From NCBI GenBank assembly GCA_019794795.1, contig JAIMFC010000005.1, positions 1-64,000 of the forward strand: a DNA stretch of 64,000 bases. The letters are read 5' to 3'. Positions 39,279 through 46,762 of the stretch are shown here, in pieces. The translations under genes were made by a program, and so were the position numbers. The notes beneath the pieces were generated by a model that was not told the origin of the DNA, made no database searches, and saw nothing but the letters and a program-made list of their open reading frames with translations. Origin of the DNA: Streptococcus gallolyticus (lineage in GTDB: Bacteria > Bacillota > Bacilli > Lactobacillales > Streptococcaceae). Every line of letters begins with the position of its first letter. Positions within the stretch are counted from its first letter, which is position 1.

Positions 39279-40550
39279 ATGTCACAACAACAAGAACATT
39301 CACATTCGGAATCAGCTATTTTAGGTTTGCAACACCTTTTGTCAATGTATGCTGGTTCTATCTTGGTACCAATCATGATTGCAGGTGTCCTTGGTTATTC
39401 AGCTAAAGAGTTGACTTACCTAATCTCAACAGATATTTTCATGTGTGGGGTTGCAACCTTCTTACAATTGCAACTTCGCAAACAGTTTGGTATCGGTCTT
39501 CCAGTCGTACTTGGCTGTGCCTTCCAATCTGTTGCGCCACTTTCAATCATTGGTGCCAATCAAGGTTCAGGTACGATGTTTGGTGCCTTGATTGCTTCGG
39601 GTATCTACGTGATTGTGGTTGCGGGAGTTTTCTCAAAAATTGCAGAGCTTTTCCCACCAATCGTTACTGGTTCTGTTATTACCACCATCGGTTTGACGCT
39701 TATTCCGGTTGCGATGGGAAATATGGGAAATAATACAGAATCTCCAACTGTACAAAGTGTTATCCTCGCTTTAACAACTGTTTTGATTATTTTATTGGTT
39801 CAAAAATTTGCGACTGGTTTCATTAAATCAATTTCTATTTTGATTGGTTTGATTGCAGGTACTGTCTTGGCTGGTTTCATGGGCTTAGTTGATACAGCGG
39901 TAGTAGCAGGCGCTCCTTGGGTACATATCCCAACACCATTCTACTTTGGAGCTCCTGAGTTTGAAATCACTTCAATTGTGATGATGTGCATCATTGCGAC
40001 TGTTTCAATGGTTGAGTCCACAGGTGTTTATTTGGCGCTCTCTGATATCACTAACGATAAACTGAACTCAACTCGTCTTCGTAACGGTTACCGTTCAGAA
40101 GGTATTGCCGTTCTCCTTGGTGGTATTTTCAACACTTTCCCATATACAGGATTCTCACAAAACGTTGGTTTGGTACAGTTGTCAGGTATCAAAACTCGTC
40201 GTCCAATCTATTACACAGCTGCCTTCTTGGTTGTGATCGGTCTCTTGCCAAAATTTGGTGCTCTTGCTCAAATGATTCCAAGCCCAGTTCTTGGAGGTGC
40301 TATGCTTGTTCTCTTTGGTATGGTAGCTCTTCAAGGGATGCAAATGCTCAACAATGTTGATTTTACAGACAATGAGCACAACTTCATCATCGCTGCAGTG
40401 TCTATCTCAGCAGGGGTTGGTTTCAACGGAACAAATCTTTTTGCAAGTTTCCCATCAACTGTTCAAATGTTCTTGACAAACGGTATTGTTATTGCAACGG
40501 TTTGTGCCATTGTTTTGAATCTTGTTTTGAATGGTAAACAAAAAGCCTAA
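39279..40550 (+). CDS. pbuX: Xanthine/uracil permease family purine transporter
   Basis: The 423-aa integral membrane protein of the nucleobase/cation symporter-2 family has about 14 hydrophobic segments. Recognisable motifs are GLQHLLSMYAGSILVPIMI (residues about 14-32), VVLGCAFQSVAPLSIIG, STGVYLALSDI and NTFPYTGFSQNVGLVQLSGI. Its place in the riboswitch-controlled operon with xpt indicates xanthine or guanine uptake. A terminator follows. Confidence 0.95.
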   Translation: MSQQQEHSHSESAILGLQHLLSMYAGSILVPIMIAGVLGYSAKELTYLISTDIFMCGVATFLQLQLRKQFGIGLPVVLGCAFQSVAPLSIIGANQGSGTMFGALIASGIYVIVVAGVFSKIAELFPPIVTGSVITTIGLTLIPVAMGNMGNNTESPTVQSVILALTTVLIILLVQKFATGFIKSISILIGLIAGTVLAGFMGLVDTAVVAGAPWVHIPTPFYFGAPEFEITSIVMMCIIATVSMVESTGVYLALSDITNDKLNSTRLRNGYRSEGIAVLLGGIFNTFPYTGFSQNVGLVQLSGIKTRRPIYYTAAFLVVIGLLPKFGALAQMIPSPVLGGAMLVLFGMVALQGMQMLNNVDFTDNEHNFIIAAVSISAGVGFNGTNLFASFPSTVQMFLTNGIVIATVCAIVLNLVLNGKQKA

Positions 40551-40557
40551 TATATGA

Positions 40558-40587
40558 ACGTGTGTCCACTGGACATGCGTTTTTTTA
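40558..40587 (+). terminator. Terminator of xpt-pbuX
   Basis: ACGTGTGTCC ACT GGACATGCGT is a stem-loop followed by a run of seven T. Confidence 0.8.
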
Positions 40588-40686
40588 TATAGAATGCCGT
40601 TTCAAGTTCGGTATTTATTTCTATCGAAGGGCTGAAAGAATAAAGCTCGCTAAATGACACTTTTTAAAATTTTTAGGTAAAAATGC

Positions 40687-40715
40687 TTGCGCTGGTGTAG
40701 GAAATATGATATGAT
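40687..40715 (+). promoter_or_regulatory. Promoter of rplJL
   Basis: TTGCGC (40687-40692) and TATGAT (40710-40715) are spaced by 17 bases. They drive the L10 leader and rplJ-rplL. Confidence 0.55.
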
Positions 40716-40727
40716 AATTAAGGTTTT

Positions 40728-40862
40728 GAATAACCGACCTAAGACAGTAGGGGAGCTGGACTCATAAACATCCTACCGAGGCACAAAACGTAACTTAAAA
40801 ATTGTAACGTATTGTACTTTCGTGTCTAGGTTTAGGTGCGATTTTTTTGTGCCTATCCCAAA
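40728..40862 (+). ncRNA. L10 leader RNA upstream of rplJ-rplL
   Basis: The segment AACCGACCTAAGACAGTAGG... ATCCTACCGAGGCAC has the stem AGTAGG/CCTAC and the flanking bases typical of the Firmicute ribosomal protein L10 leader. A GTGC-based hairpin with a T-run (AGGTGCGATTTTTTTGTGCCT) follows near 40834. The L10-L12 complex is known to bind this leader and limit its own synthesis. Confidence 0.8.
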
Positions 40863-40883
40863 ATAAAAACGGAGGTAAACTAA

Positions 40884-41381
40884 ATGTCAGAAGCTATTAT
40901 TGCTAAAAAAGCTGAATTAGTAGACGCTGTTGCTGAGCAAATGAAAGCAGCTACATCTATCGTTGTAGTTGACGCGCGTGGTTTGACTGTTGAACAAGAT
41001 ACAGTTCTTCGTCGTAACTTGCGTGGTGAAGAAATTGAGTACAAAGTTATCAAAAACTCAATCTTGCGCCGTGCTGCTGAAAAAGCTGGTCTTGAAGGGC
41101 TTGCAGAATTGTTCGTAGGACCATCTGCAGTTGCATTCTCACAGGACGCAGTTGCTCCAGCTAAAATCATCTACGATTTTGCGAAAACTGCTGAAGCTCT
41201 TGAAATCAAGGGTGGTGCTGTTGAAGGTAAAGTTTCTTCAAAAGAAGAAATCGAAGCACTTGCAACATTGCCAAACCGCGAAGGTATGCTTTCTATGCTC
41301 CTTTCTGTACTTCAAGCGCCAGTTCGCAACGTTGCATACGCTGTCAAAGCTGTTGCAGAAAAAGAAGAAGACGCAGCTTAA
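40884..41381 (+). CDS. rplJ: 50S ribosomal protein L10
   Basis: The 165-aa protein starts [21 protein letters not shown] and has [21 protein letters not shown], then [18 protein letters not shown]10 anchors the L7/L12 dimers on the 50S stalk through its C-terminal helix. The Shine-Dalgarno site GGAGGT precedes it, and codon use is strongly biased as for a highly expressed gene. Confidence 0.97.
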   Translation: MSEAIIAKKAELVDAVAEQMKAATSIVVVDARGLTVEQDTVLRRNLRGEEIEYKVIKNSILRRAAEKAGLEGLAELFVGPSAVAFSQDAVAPAKIIYDFAKTAEALEIKGGAVEGKVSSKEEIEALATLPNREGMLSMLLSVLQAPVRNVAYAVKAVAEKEEDAA

Positions 41382-41446
41382 TGCGTCCACTCGCAGCCTA
41401 AGGTTGCAAAGAATTATTATTTAAAAACAATTTGGAGGAAATCACA

Positions 41447-41812
41447 ATGGCATTGAACATTGAAAACATTATTGCTGAAATTAAAGAAGCTACAATCCTT
41501 GAACTTAACGACCTCGTTAAAGCTATCGAAGAAGAATTTGGTGTAACTGCTGCTGCTCCTGTAGCTGTTGCTGCAGCTGGTGGTGCTGCTGAAGAAGCTA
41601 AAGATTCATTCGACGTTGAATTGACATCTGCTGGCGACAAAAAAGTTGGCGTTATCAAAGTTGTACGTGAAATCACAGGCGAAGGCCTTAAAGAAGCTAA
41701 AGCTCTTGTTGACGGTGCACCATCTGTTCTTAAAGAAGGTGTTTCTGCAGCAGAAGCTGAAGAAATCAAAGCTAAATTGGAAGAAGCTGGTGCTTCAGTT
41801 ACTCTTAAATAA
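41447..41812 (+). CDS. rplL: 50S ribosomal protein L7/L12
   Basis: The start is ATG 41447, after TTGGAGG, giving 121 aa from [20 protein letters not shown]. The Ala-rich hinge ([17 protein letters not shown], about residues 37-53) and the C-terminal domain EKTEFDVELTS-type (here [12 protein letters not shown]) with [21 protein letters not shown] identify L7/L12. Its final codons hold the 15-bp core used by ICESa2603-family integrases, so an element can insert without disrupting the protein. Confidence 0.97.
   Translation: MALNIENIIAEIKEATILELNDLVKAIEEEFGVTAAAPVAVAAAGGAAEEAKDSFDVELTSAGDKKVGVIKVVREITGEGLKEAKALVDGAPSVLKEGVSAAEAEEIKAKLEEAGASVTLK
41798..41812 (+). other. ICESa2603-family attachment core at the rplL 3' end
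   Basis: GTTACTCTTAAATAA, including the rplL stop codon, is the reverse complement of the known core TTATTTAAGAGTAAC used by this ICE family in streptococci including S. suis. ICE-like genes follow downstream. No second copy was seen in the window by eye. Confidence 0.75.
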
Positions 41813-41915
41813 GAGTCACATCATAATTAGATTGCGGAATCCCTATTTACCAGTCTTTGAGAGCGATAAGCGATTGATAGAAACTGATAAATTGATTTTG
41901 TTTTAATAAATTTTC

Positions 41916-41949
41916 GGGGGTAGACATTAAATTGTCTACCCCTTTTTTT
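41916..41949 (+). terminator. Terminator downstream of rplL
   Basis: GGGGTAGACA TTAAAT TGTCTACCCC followed by seven T is a strong terminator. It lies between rplL and the ICE-like small ORF. Confidence 0.9.
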
Positions 41950-41966
41950 GCTTTTTGGAGGTAATT

Positions 41967-42140
41967 ATGCAAAAGGAGGAACAATCATCACGTCAAATCG
42001 TGATGTGTCATCTCGTGATTATCTTAGGAGTTGATATTGAGAAAGCAACTCAACTGGTAAATGAAATGGAACAAACAGGTTTAATCCGATTTGATGAATT
42101 TGGAAATGTTGGAATTTTAGTCTTGGAGGGACAATCATGA
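41967..42140 (+). CDS. 57-aa ICE-associated small protein
   Basis: The start at ATG 41967, after GGAGG, gives MQKEEQSSRQIVMCHLVIILGVDIEKATQLVNEMEQTGLIRFDEFGNVG.... It reads like a small winged-helix or repressor-like protein. It overlaps the RepA-like gene by 4 bases, which points to a single functional unit. A gene pair of this kind sits at the rplL-proximal end of ICESa2603-family elements, by recollection of that family. The exact role is unknown. Confidence 0.65.
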   Translation: MQKEEQSSRQIVMCHLVIILGVDIEKATQLVNEMEQTGLIRFDEFGNVGILVLEGQS

Positions 42141-42589
42141 AACGAATTACCGCTAATCAGTATCAGACATCAGAGCGTTATTATAAACTCCCTAAAATTT
42201 TGTTTGAGAGTGAACGTTATAAGGATATGAAGCTGGAGGTTAAGGTAGCCTACGCGGTTTTAAAAGATAGGTTGGAGCTGTCTTTGAGTAAGGGCTGGAT
42301 TGATGAGGATGGAGCAATTTACTTGATTTATTCCAATTCAAATCTGATGGCACTATTAGGTTGTTCAAAGTCAAAACTACTCTCTATCAAGAAACCCTTA
42401 CGTGACTATGGCTTAATTGATGAAGTCCAACAGTCCTCTAGTGAAAGAGGTCGAATGGCAAATAAAATTTACTTGGGGGAATTAGAACATGAAACTACCC
42501 CAGTCTTACATACAGACGGGGCTAGTGTTAAAAAAAACACTAGGGGGGTCTCAAAGAAAGACGGGGCCGGTCTTAAATTCAGCCCCTAG
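42137..42589 (+). pseudogene. RepA-like replication initiator N-terminal fragment of an ICE
   Basis: The 150-codon frame begins MKRITANQYQTSERYYKLPKILFESERY and shows the RepA_N winged-helix domain (KVAYAVLKDRLELSLSKGWIDEDGAIYLIYSNSNLMALLGCSKSKLLSIKKPLRDYGLI, about residues 33-95, quoted in parts). ICE RepA proteins are normally longer. This frame stops at GAGLKFSP. A second frame directly after it reads SETEGTETKY up to the IS3 insertion at 42618, suggesting a frameshift plus loss of the 3' part. Confidence 0.75.
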
Positions 42590-42662
42590 TGAGACTGAAG
42601 GAACTGAGACTAAATATTGAAAAGGCAACACTTTTCTGTACAGATTTTATAAAGTGCTTTTT

Positions 42663-43430
42663 CTAAACGACTAAACGTTTGGACATCGGTGTTTGGTAGT
42701 TGAGGTAGCTGTGAATGCGGTGGTGATTCCACCAGTGGACATAGTCCTTAGTTTTGAGGGCCAATTCTTCTAGCGTCTGGAAAGTTTCCTGGTGGACAAA
42801 TTCCATTTTGAAAGCACGATAGGTACTTTCAGCAACGGCATTGTCGTAAGGACAACCTGCTTGACTAAGAGTGCGGGTGTCCAACATGTCATCAATCAAA
42901 GTATTATCAAACTCCTTCCCACGATCTGAATGGAATATCTTGACTTTGGTCAGAGCGTAAGGGATGCTCTGAATCGCTTGTTTGACCAATTCGGCGGTTT
43001 TGTGCCAACCAACTGACAAACCGATGATTTCACGATTGAAGAGGTCAATAATCAAGCAAACATAAGCCCAACCATTACCGACACGAACGTAGGTTAAGTC
43101 TGACACTAAAGCTTTTAGAGGCTTTTCTTGATGAAATTGTCTGGCTAAGTGATTAGGAATAGCTGCCTCATTCTTCCCTTTTGAATATGGCTTGAAGGCT
43201 GCTTTCTGGTAAACGGATACTAAGTTGAGTCTGTGCATGATGCGACGAATCCGACGACAAGACAGCTGGATGCCTTCATTTTTCAAACATTTCTTGATTT
43301 TCCTAGCTCCGTATCTGGCCTTACTTTCGAGAAAAATAGCTTTGATTTTTTCTTCAAGCTCGGTATCAGATACGGATTCCACAGCTTTGTAGTAATAGCT
43401 AGAACGAGGTATACCAAGTAAGCGACACAT
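42663..43430 (-). CDS. IS3-family transposase OrfB, copy 1, with a four-codon deletion in the catalytic core
   Basis: The frame of 255 codons from MCRLLGIPRSSYYYK contains the rve integrase core: DLTYVRVGNGWAYVCLIIDLFNREIIG, FHSDRGKEFDN and AVAEST. Between the second Asp and the Glu there are 31 residues instead of the 35 found in copy 2. Four codons equivalent to AFGI are missing in DDMLDTRTLSQ. This should impair catalysis. In translation OrfB normally arises from a -1 frameshift at the end of orfA, and the OrfB frame is open upstream of the ATG. Confidence 0.85.
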   Translation of the reverse strand: MCRLLGIPRSSYYYKAVESVSDTELEEKIKAIFLESKARYGARKIKKCLKNEGIQLSCRRIRRIMHRLNLVSVYQKAAFKPYSKGKNEAAIPNHLARQFHQEKPLKALVSDLTYVRVGNGWAYVCLIIDLFNREIIGLSVGWHKTAELVKQAIQSIPYALTKVKIFHSDRGKEFDNTLIDDMLDTRTLSQAGCPYDNAVAESTYRAFKMEFVHQETFQTLEELALKTKDYVHWWNHHRIHSYLNYQTPMSKRLVV

Positions 43431-43465
43431 GTCTGAAATGCTGTATTTATCCTTGTTAGCAGTGA

Positions 43466-43756
43466 TTATTTCCCTTTTCGTGCCATAATCACCGCCGCTT
43501 GCTTTAGGATGTCTAATTGCATTTCGAGCTCTTTATTTCGTTTTCTGAGTTCTATCAACTCACGTTGTTCATCTGTCAGATTATCGACAGTTTTAAAGGA
43601 ACCAGTTGTTCTTGCTTGTTTGACCCACTTATCGAAGGTTGAGGGCGTTAAATCATATTCTTTGATAAGCTCACTGCGTTTTCTACCTGCATTGTGCAAG
43701 TCAACGATTTGTTGCTTAAAGTCATCTGTGAAGTAACGGCGAATTTTTCTAGACAT
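43466..43756 (-). CDS. IS3-family transposase OrfA, copy 1
   Basis: The 96-aa protein from MSRKIRRYFTDDFKQQIVDLHNAG is the helix-turn-helix subunit, with LIKEYDLTPSTFDKWVKQ. A leucine-zipper-like helix follows (ELIELRKRNKELEMQLDILKQAAVIMA). The ATG at 43756 follows TAGGAGA. The frame ends right after the slippage-type AAAAG. Confidence 0.9.
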   Translation of the reverse strand: MSRKIRRYFTDDFKQQIVDLHNAGRKRSELIKEYDLTPSTFDKWVKQARTTGSFKTVDNLTDEQRELIELRKRNKELEMQLDILKQAAVIMARKGK

Positions 43757-43825
43757 AGTTTTTCTCCTATTTTCTTTAGTGTAGAACACTTTATAAATTC
43801 TGTCTAGTTTAGTGTAACCTGTTCA

Positions 43826-44200
43826 GTATCTCTATACAGAAGATTTGGTAGCGAATGGGATTTGGAGTTTTACTGGCTTTAATATTGCCTTTAATAACTT
43901 CCTTTTGTTTATAATTACTATAAAAATCTTAAAAACAGAGCAACCTAAATCTTAGGATTATCAGGAATGTGTGAATTGGTATTCCTAGTGATTGGTTTAA
44001 GATATTATTTGGCTTTTTTCAATACACATAGAAGAAAGTCAATGTGAATTGATATTTCAAGCTAAAGTACAGTTCAGAATAGATGAACTTGAGAAGCAAA
44101 AAGCAAAATTTAATAAGAGGAATAAAGAGAACTAATTATTTAGTTTGCAGGTTATTTTCTCGTTTCGTTATTTTTAGGATTTGTACCATAGAGTTTTGCC
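43826..44200. other. Degenerate stretch between IS copy 1 and module A
   Basis: No intact gene is present. A short frame near 43842-43950 (EDLVANGIWSFTGFNIAFNNFLLF) has a hydrophobic pattern resembling the tail of a CPBP-type membrane protease. A second short frame reads MCELVFLVIGLRYYLAFF. Both are fragments and their origin is uncertain. Confidence 0.35.
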
Positions 44201-44201
44201 T

Positions 44202-44239
44202 TTTTTACTCATGTTTTACATCACTAATCGATTTATAAT
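44202..44239 (+). promoter_or_regulatory. Module A promoter 1: TTTTTACTCATG motif and -10 box
   Basis: TTTTTACTCATG (44202-44213) lies exactly 20 bases before TATAAT (44234-44239). The same 12-mer at the same distance precedes the 51-aa gene at 48915. The motif takes the place of the -35 box, as for an activator-dependent promoter. The LuxR-type regulator encoded in between is the likely activator. Confidence 0.65.
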
Positions 44240-44274
44240 AATCTTATAGGGAAGCATACAAATAATTAATTATT

Positions 44275-44477
44275 CAAGGAGGAATAAGGTTATTATTTTA
44301 GATGAGCCAACAAGTAATATGGATTCTGAAAACGCAAAAGCTATCATGGCAGCTATTAATGCTCTTGAATCAACCAAAATTATTATTACACATGATAATG
44401 AATTAATTCAACCTGGATCAAAACAATTAGAATTAGGAGTGGGAGAAAATGGATATACATTTAAATCACATAAGTAA
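44275..44477 (+). pseudogene. C-terminal fragment of a second ABC transporter ATPase
   Basis: The frame ending at 44477 reads VIILDEPTSNMDSENAKAIMAAINALE... IIITHDNELIQ. It contains the Walker B/D-loop (LDEPTSNMD) and the switch histidine (THD) of an ABC ATPase. The fragment follows directly on a Shine-Dalgarno site (AAGGAGG, 44275-44281), so everything between the start codon and Walker B has been deleted. Its end overlaps the start of the intact ABC gene at 44449. Confidence 0.75.
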
Positions 44478-45363
44478 GAAATATGGTAATCGAATCATTT
44501 TAAACGATGTCACTATTAGGATTCCTTCAGGGAAAATTTATGGGTTTATTGGTGCTAATGGAGCTGGTAAAACTACAACGATGAAAATCCTTACTGGATT
44601 ATTACCTGCTACAAAAGGTAACATATACTTTGACGGTGTAAGTCTTAACGACTTAAAAAATCAGGAGTCAATAATAGGAGCTTTTATTAGTACACCAAGT
44701 TACTATAAAAACTTAACAGCTTATGAAAACTTAGCTATTATACAAGAAGTTCTCAAAAAACCGCAAGAAGAAATTGATCGAGTTTTGAATCTGGTGGGCC
44801 TAAGTGAGGTTCGCAATAAAGTTGTGTCTTCGTTCTCATTTGGTATGAAACAACGTCTTGGTTTAGCATTTGCTTTTTTAAATAATCCAGATATATTGGT
44901 ATTAGATGAACCTACGAATGGATTAGATCCGAAAGGAATTGTTGAAATCAGAGAACTCTTATACAGACTAGCTAAAGAAGAAGGAAAAACGATTTTTATA
45001 TCAAGTCACCATATTAGTGAAATAGAAACGATTGCAGATATGGTCGGTATAATACATGACGGTGAGCTTATTTTTGAGGGAACACTCTCTGAACTTTATA
45101 ATAAAAGGGACAGCTCTTATCTTTTTGAAGTCGCAAATCCAGATGTTTTTGAACATATTTTGAAAGTTCGAGATATCTCTTTTATTCGAAAAGAATCGCA
45201 TTTTGAAATAAATTCTTACAAAAAAGATATACCAAATTTAATAAAATTAATTGTACAAGAAGGAATCGATATTTTGGAGGTTTCACCAAATAAAAACCTA
45301 GAAAGAATCTTCTTAGACTTAACGAAAGGAGATAAAGTGTATGGTCACATTGATAAAAAATGA
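44449..45363 (+). CDS. ABC transporter ATP-binding protein (peptide/bacteriocin type), module A
   Basis: The 304-aa ATPase has Walker A GANGAGKTTT (about residues 37-46), signature FSFGMKQRLGLAFAFL with a diverged SFG for SGG, and Walker B DILVLDEPTNGLDPKG. The switch region is ISSHHISEIETIADMVG. The C-terminal 85 residues form an added domain, as in lantibiotic-immunity and bacitracin-type exporters. Stop and start overlap with the next permease by 23 bases. Together with the two permeases it forms a three-gene exporter of about 1000 residues. Confidence 0.88.
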   Translation: MDIHLNHISKKYGNRIILNDVTIRIPSGKIYGFIGANGAGKTTTMKILTGLLPATKGNIYFDGVSLNDLKNQESIIGAFISTPSYYKNLTAYENLAIIQEVLKKPQEEIDRVLNLVGLSEVRNKVVSSFSFGMKQRLGLAFAFLNNPDILVLDEPTNGLDPKGIVEIRELLYRLAKEEGKTIFISSHHISEIETIADMVGIIHDGELIFEGTLSELYNKRDSSYLFEVANPDVFEHILKVRDISFIRKESHFEINSYKKDIPNLIKLIVQEGIDILEVSPNKNLERIFLDLTKGDKVYGHIDKK

Positions 45364-46060
45364 AATAAAGAGGTTTGTAGGAACCCCAACAGCCTTGTTA
45401 TTGCTTGGCATTACTTTTTGTTTGCAAATGCTAGGAACGGTTTTTATCATTAAATCATTAGATGTGCAAGTTGGGGACATAGCACAAACACCTTTTCAGA
45501 AGTCTATGATAATTTTTTTAGGTTTTTCTGGATTGGTGAGTTTAGTGGTAAATGGTATTACTAACTTTTTTGTTACTTCAAGCGAGCACAATAACCATAC
45601 TTGGGAATTGTTGCTTTTGGGGATAGGGAAGAAAAATAAAATCCTCTTTTCAAAATATTTTACAGTCATTCTATCTTTTATTTTTTATCAATTACTGTCA
45701 ACTATTTTCTTTGTTATAGTTACACAGACCTATTTATCGTTAACGATTGATTGGTCTACGGTATTCTTAGCGTTATCATCAGCAATATTTTTCAGCTTAC
45801 TCACGATCACACTTCAGTTTTGTACTCACCTACTAGAAAAAAATAGTTTATCTGCTCTAAGCAGTGTTATTATTCTTATTCTGTTGCAAACACTTTTCGC
45901 CTCTAATACTATATTTATTTATGTATTCCCGATAAATGGTATTTCTTATCTGATAACTTCTAGTATTCTCAATCCAATTACAATTTTAGTAATCACTTTA
46001 GAGAATATTATATGGAGTGGTGCTGTTCTTTTAGTAGTTTCTAAAAAGTTTCATCTTTAG
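45341..46060 (+). CDS. ABC transporter permease 1, module A
   Basis: The 239-aa protein has six hydrophobic segments (about residues 15-35, 52-75, 103-125, 137-155, 167-195, 208-235). It starts MVTLIKNEIKRFVGTPTALLLL, the short cytoplasmic amphipathic start typical of ABC-2 type permeases. It contains SSEHNNHTWELLLLG, a pattern like the E-loop seen in lantibiotic-immunity permeases. It overlaps the ATPase gene, and permease 2 starts 9 bases after it. Confidence 0.82.
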   Translation: MVTLIKNEIKRFVGTPTALLLLGITFCLQMLGTVFIIKSLDVQVGDIAQTPFQKSMIIFLGFSGLVSLVVNGITNFFVTSSEHNNHTWELLLLGIGKKNKILFSKYFTVILSFIFYQLLSTIFFVIVTQTYLSLTIDWSTVFLALSSAIFFSLLTITLQFCTHLLEKNSLSALSSVIILILLQTLFASNTIFIYVFPINGISYLITSSILNPITILVITLENIIWSGAVLLVVSKKFHL

Positions 46061-46069
46061 GAGGGAATT

Positions 46070-46759
46070 ATGTGGAAATTAGAATTATTAAAGTATAAGA
46101 GAACCTATTTAGCTCCCGTATTCATAGGGATAGGTATGTTTTTAGTCATTTTTCAAAGCTACGCTGGATATACGATTAAAGAAATTCCAGCGAAGGTTTT
46201 ATTTGTGACAGGTCTAGATTTATATAGTAATTTTTTACTACCAGTGATGATTCCTGTATTTCTTATCATTTCATTGCACCGTGAAGTTGAGAATACTGCT
46301 TTTCAAAACTTAACAATAAAAGGAATATCTAATCAACAGATAAAGTGGTCTATAGTGAAATTTTATTGGATAGTAATGCCAATTTTATTTCTTTGTCACT
46401 TTTTGATTCCACTGATTTTTATTTCCTTGAGAGGAGAAAGTGCCCTTAATGTGATTATTGATAATAGCTTATTTTTACTGTTATCAATTTTAAGTATTAT
46501 TGCACTCATCAATATTAGTCTACTGATACATCAGTCAAGCGGGAATTATGTATTACCTATTTTAACAGCTATTGTAGGAGTCGTTGTTGGACGTTTCCCT
46601 CTGGGAGAAATCACATGGATTGTTAACCCCTACTCCTATTTAAGTTATTTAGCAAATTTTAAATCATTTACTGTAACCCACTATTTAGCGTTTTTTCTAG
46701 TCTTTTCTTTGTCTTTTATTGGTATAATATTATGTAAGAAAAAAAATAGATTTGAGTAA
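46070..46759 (+). CDS. ABC transporter permease 2, module A
   Basis: The 229-aa ABC-2 type protein starts MWKLELLKYKRTYLAPVFIGIGMF. HREVENTAFQNLTIKGISNQQIKWS (about residues 82-106) is the cytoplasmic E-loop, and there are six hydrophobic segments. AGGAGG precedes the ATG. The gene is followed after 3 bases by the kinase gene, so exporter and two-component genes share one transcript. Confidence 0.82.
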   Translation: MWKLELLKYKRTYLAPVFIGIGMFLVIFQSYAGYTIKEIPAKVLFVTGLDLYSNFLLPVMIPVFLIISLHREVENTAFQNLTIKGISNQQIKWSIVKFYWIVMPILFLCHFLIPLIFISLRGESALNVIIDNSLFLLLSILSIIALINISLLIHQSSGNYVLPILTAIVGVVVGRFPLGEITWIVNPYSYLSYLANFKSFTVTHYLAFFLVFSLSFIGIILCKKKNRFE

Positions 46760-46762
46760 GAC

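Larger units (their letters stand above)
42618..43825 (-). mobile_element. IS3-family insertion sequence, copy 1 (1208 bp)
   Basis: The ends are TGAAAAGGCAACACT at the left and AGTGTAACCTGTTCA at the right, imperfect inverted repeats. orfA and orfB lie on the minus strand with an A4G slippage-type sequence (CGAAAAGGG) between them. No target duplication is visible. It ends the RepA-like fragment. Copies 2 (49942) and 3 (56918) share these ends. Confidence 0.9.

Noticed and set aside
40834-40856. A full rho-independent terminator within the L10 leader
   Set aside because: The GTGC stem is short and interrupted by the T-run. It was noted under the leader instead of being called separately.
42663-43825. 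Target-site duplication for IS copy 1
   Set aside because: The triplets outside the two ends (TAT and GTA) do not match. The same holds for the individual copies 2 and 3.
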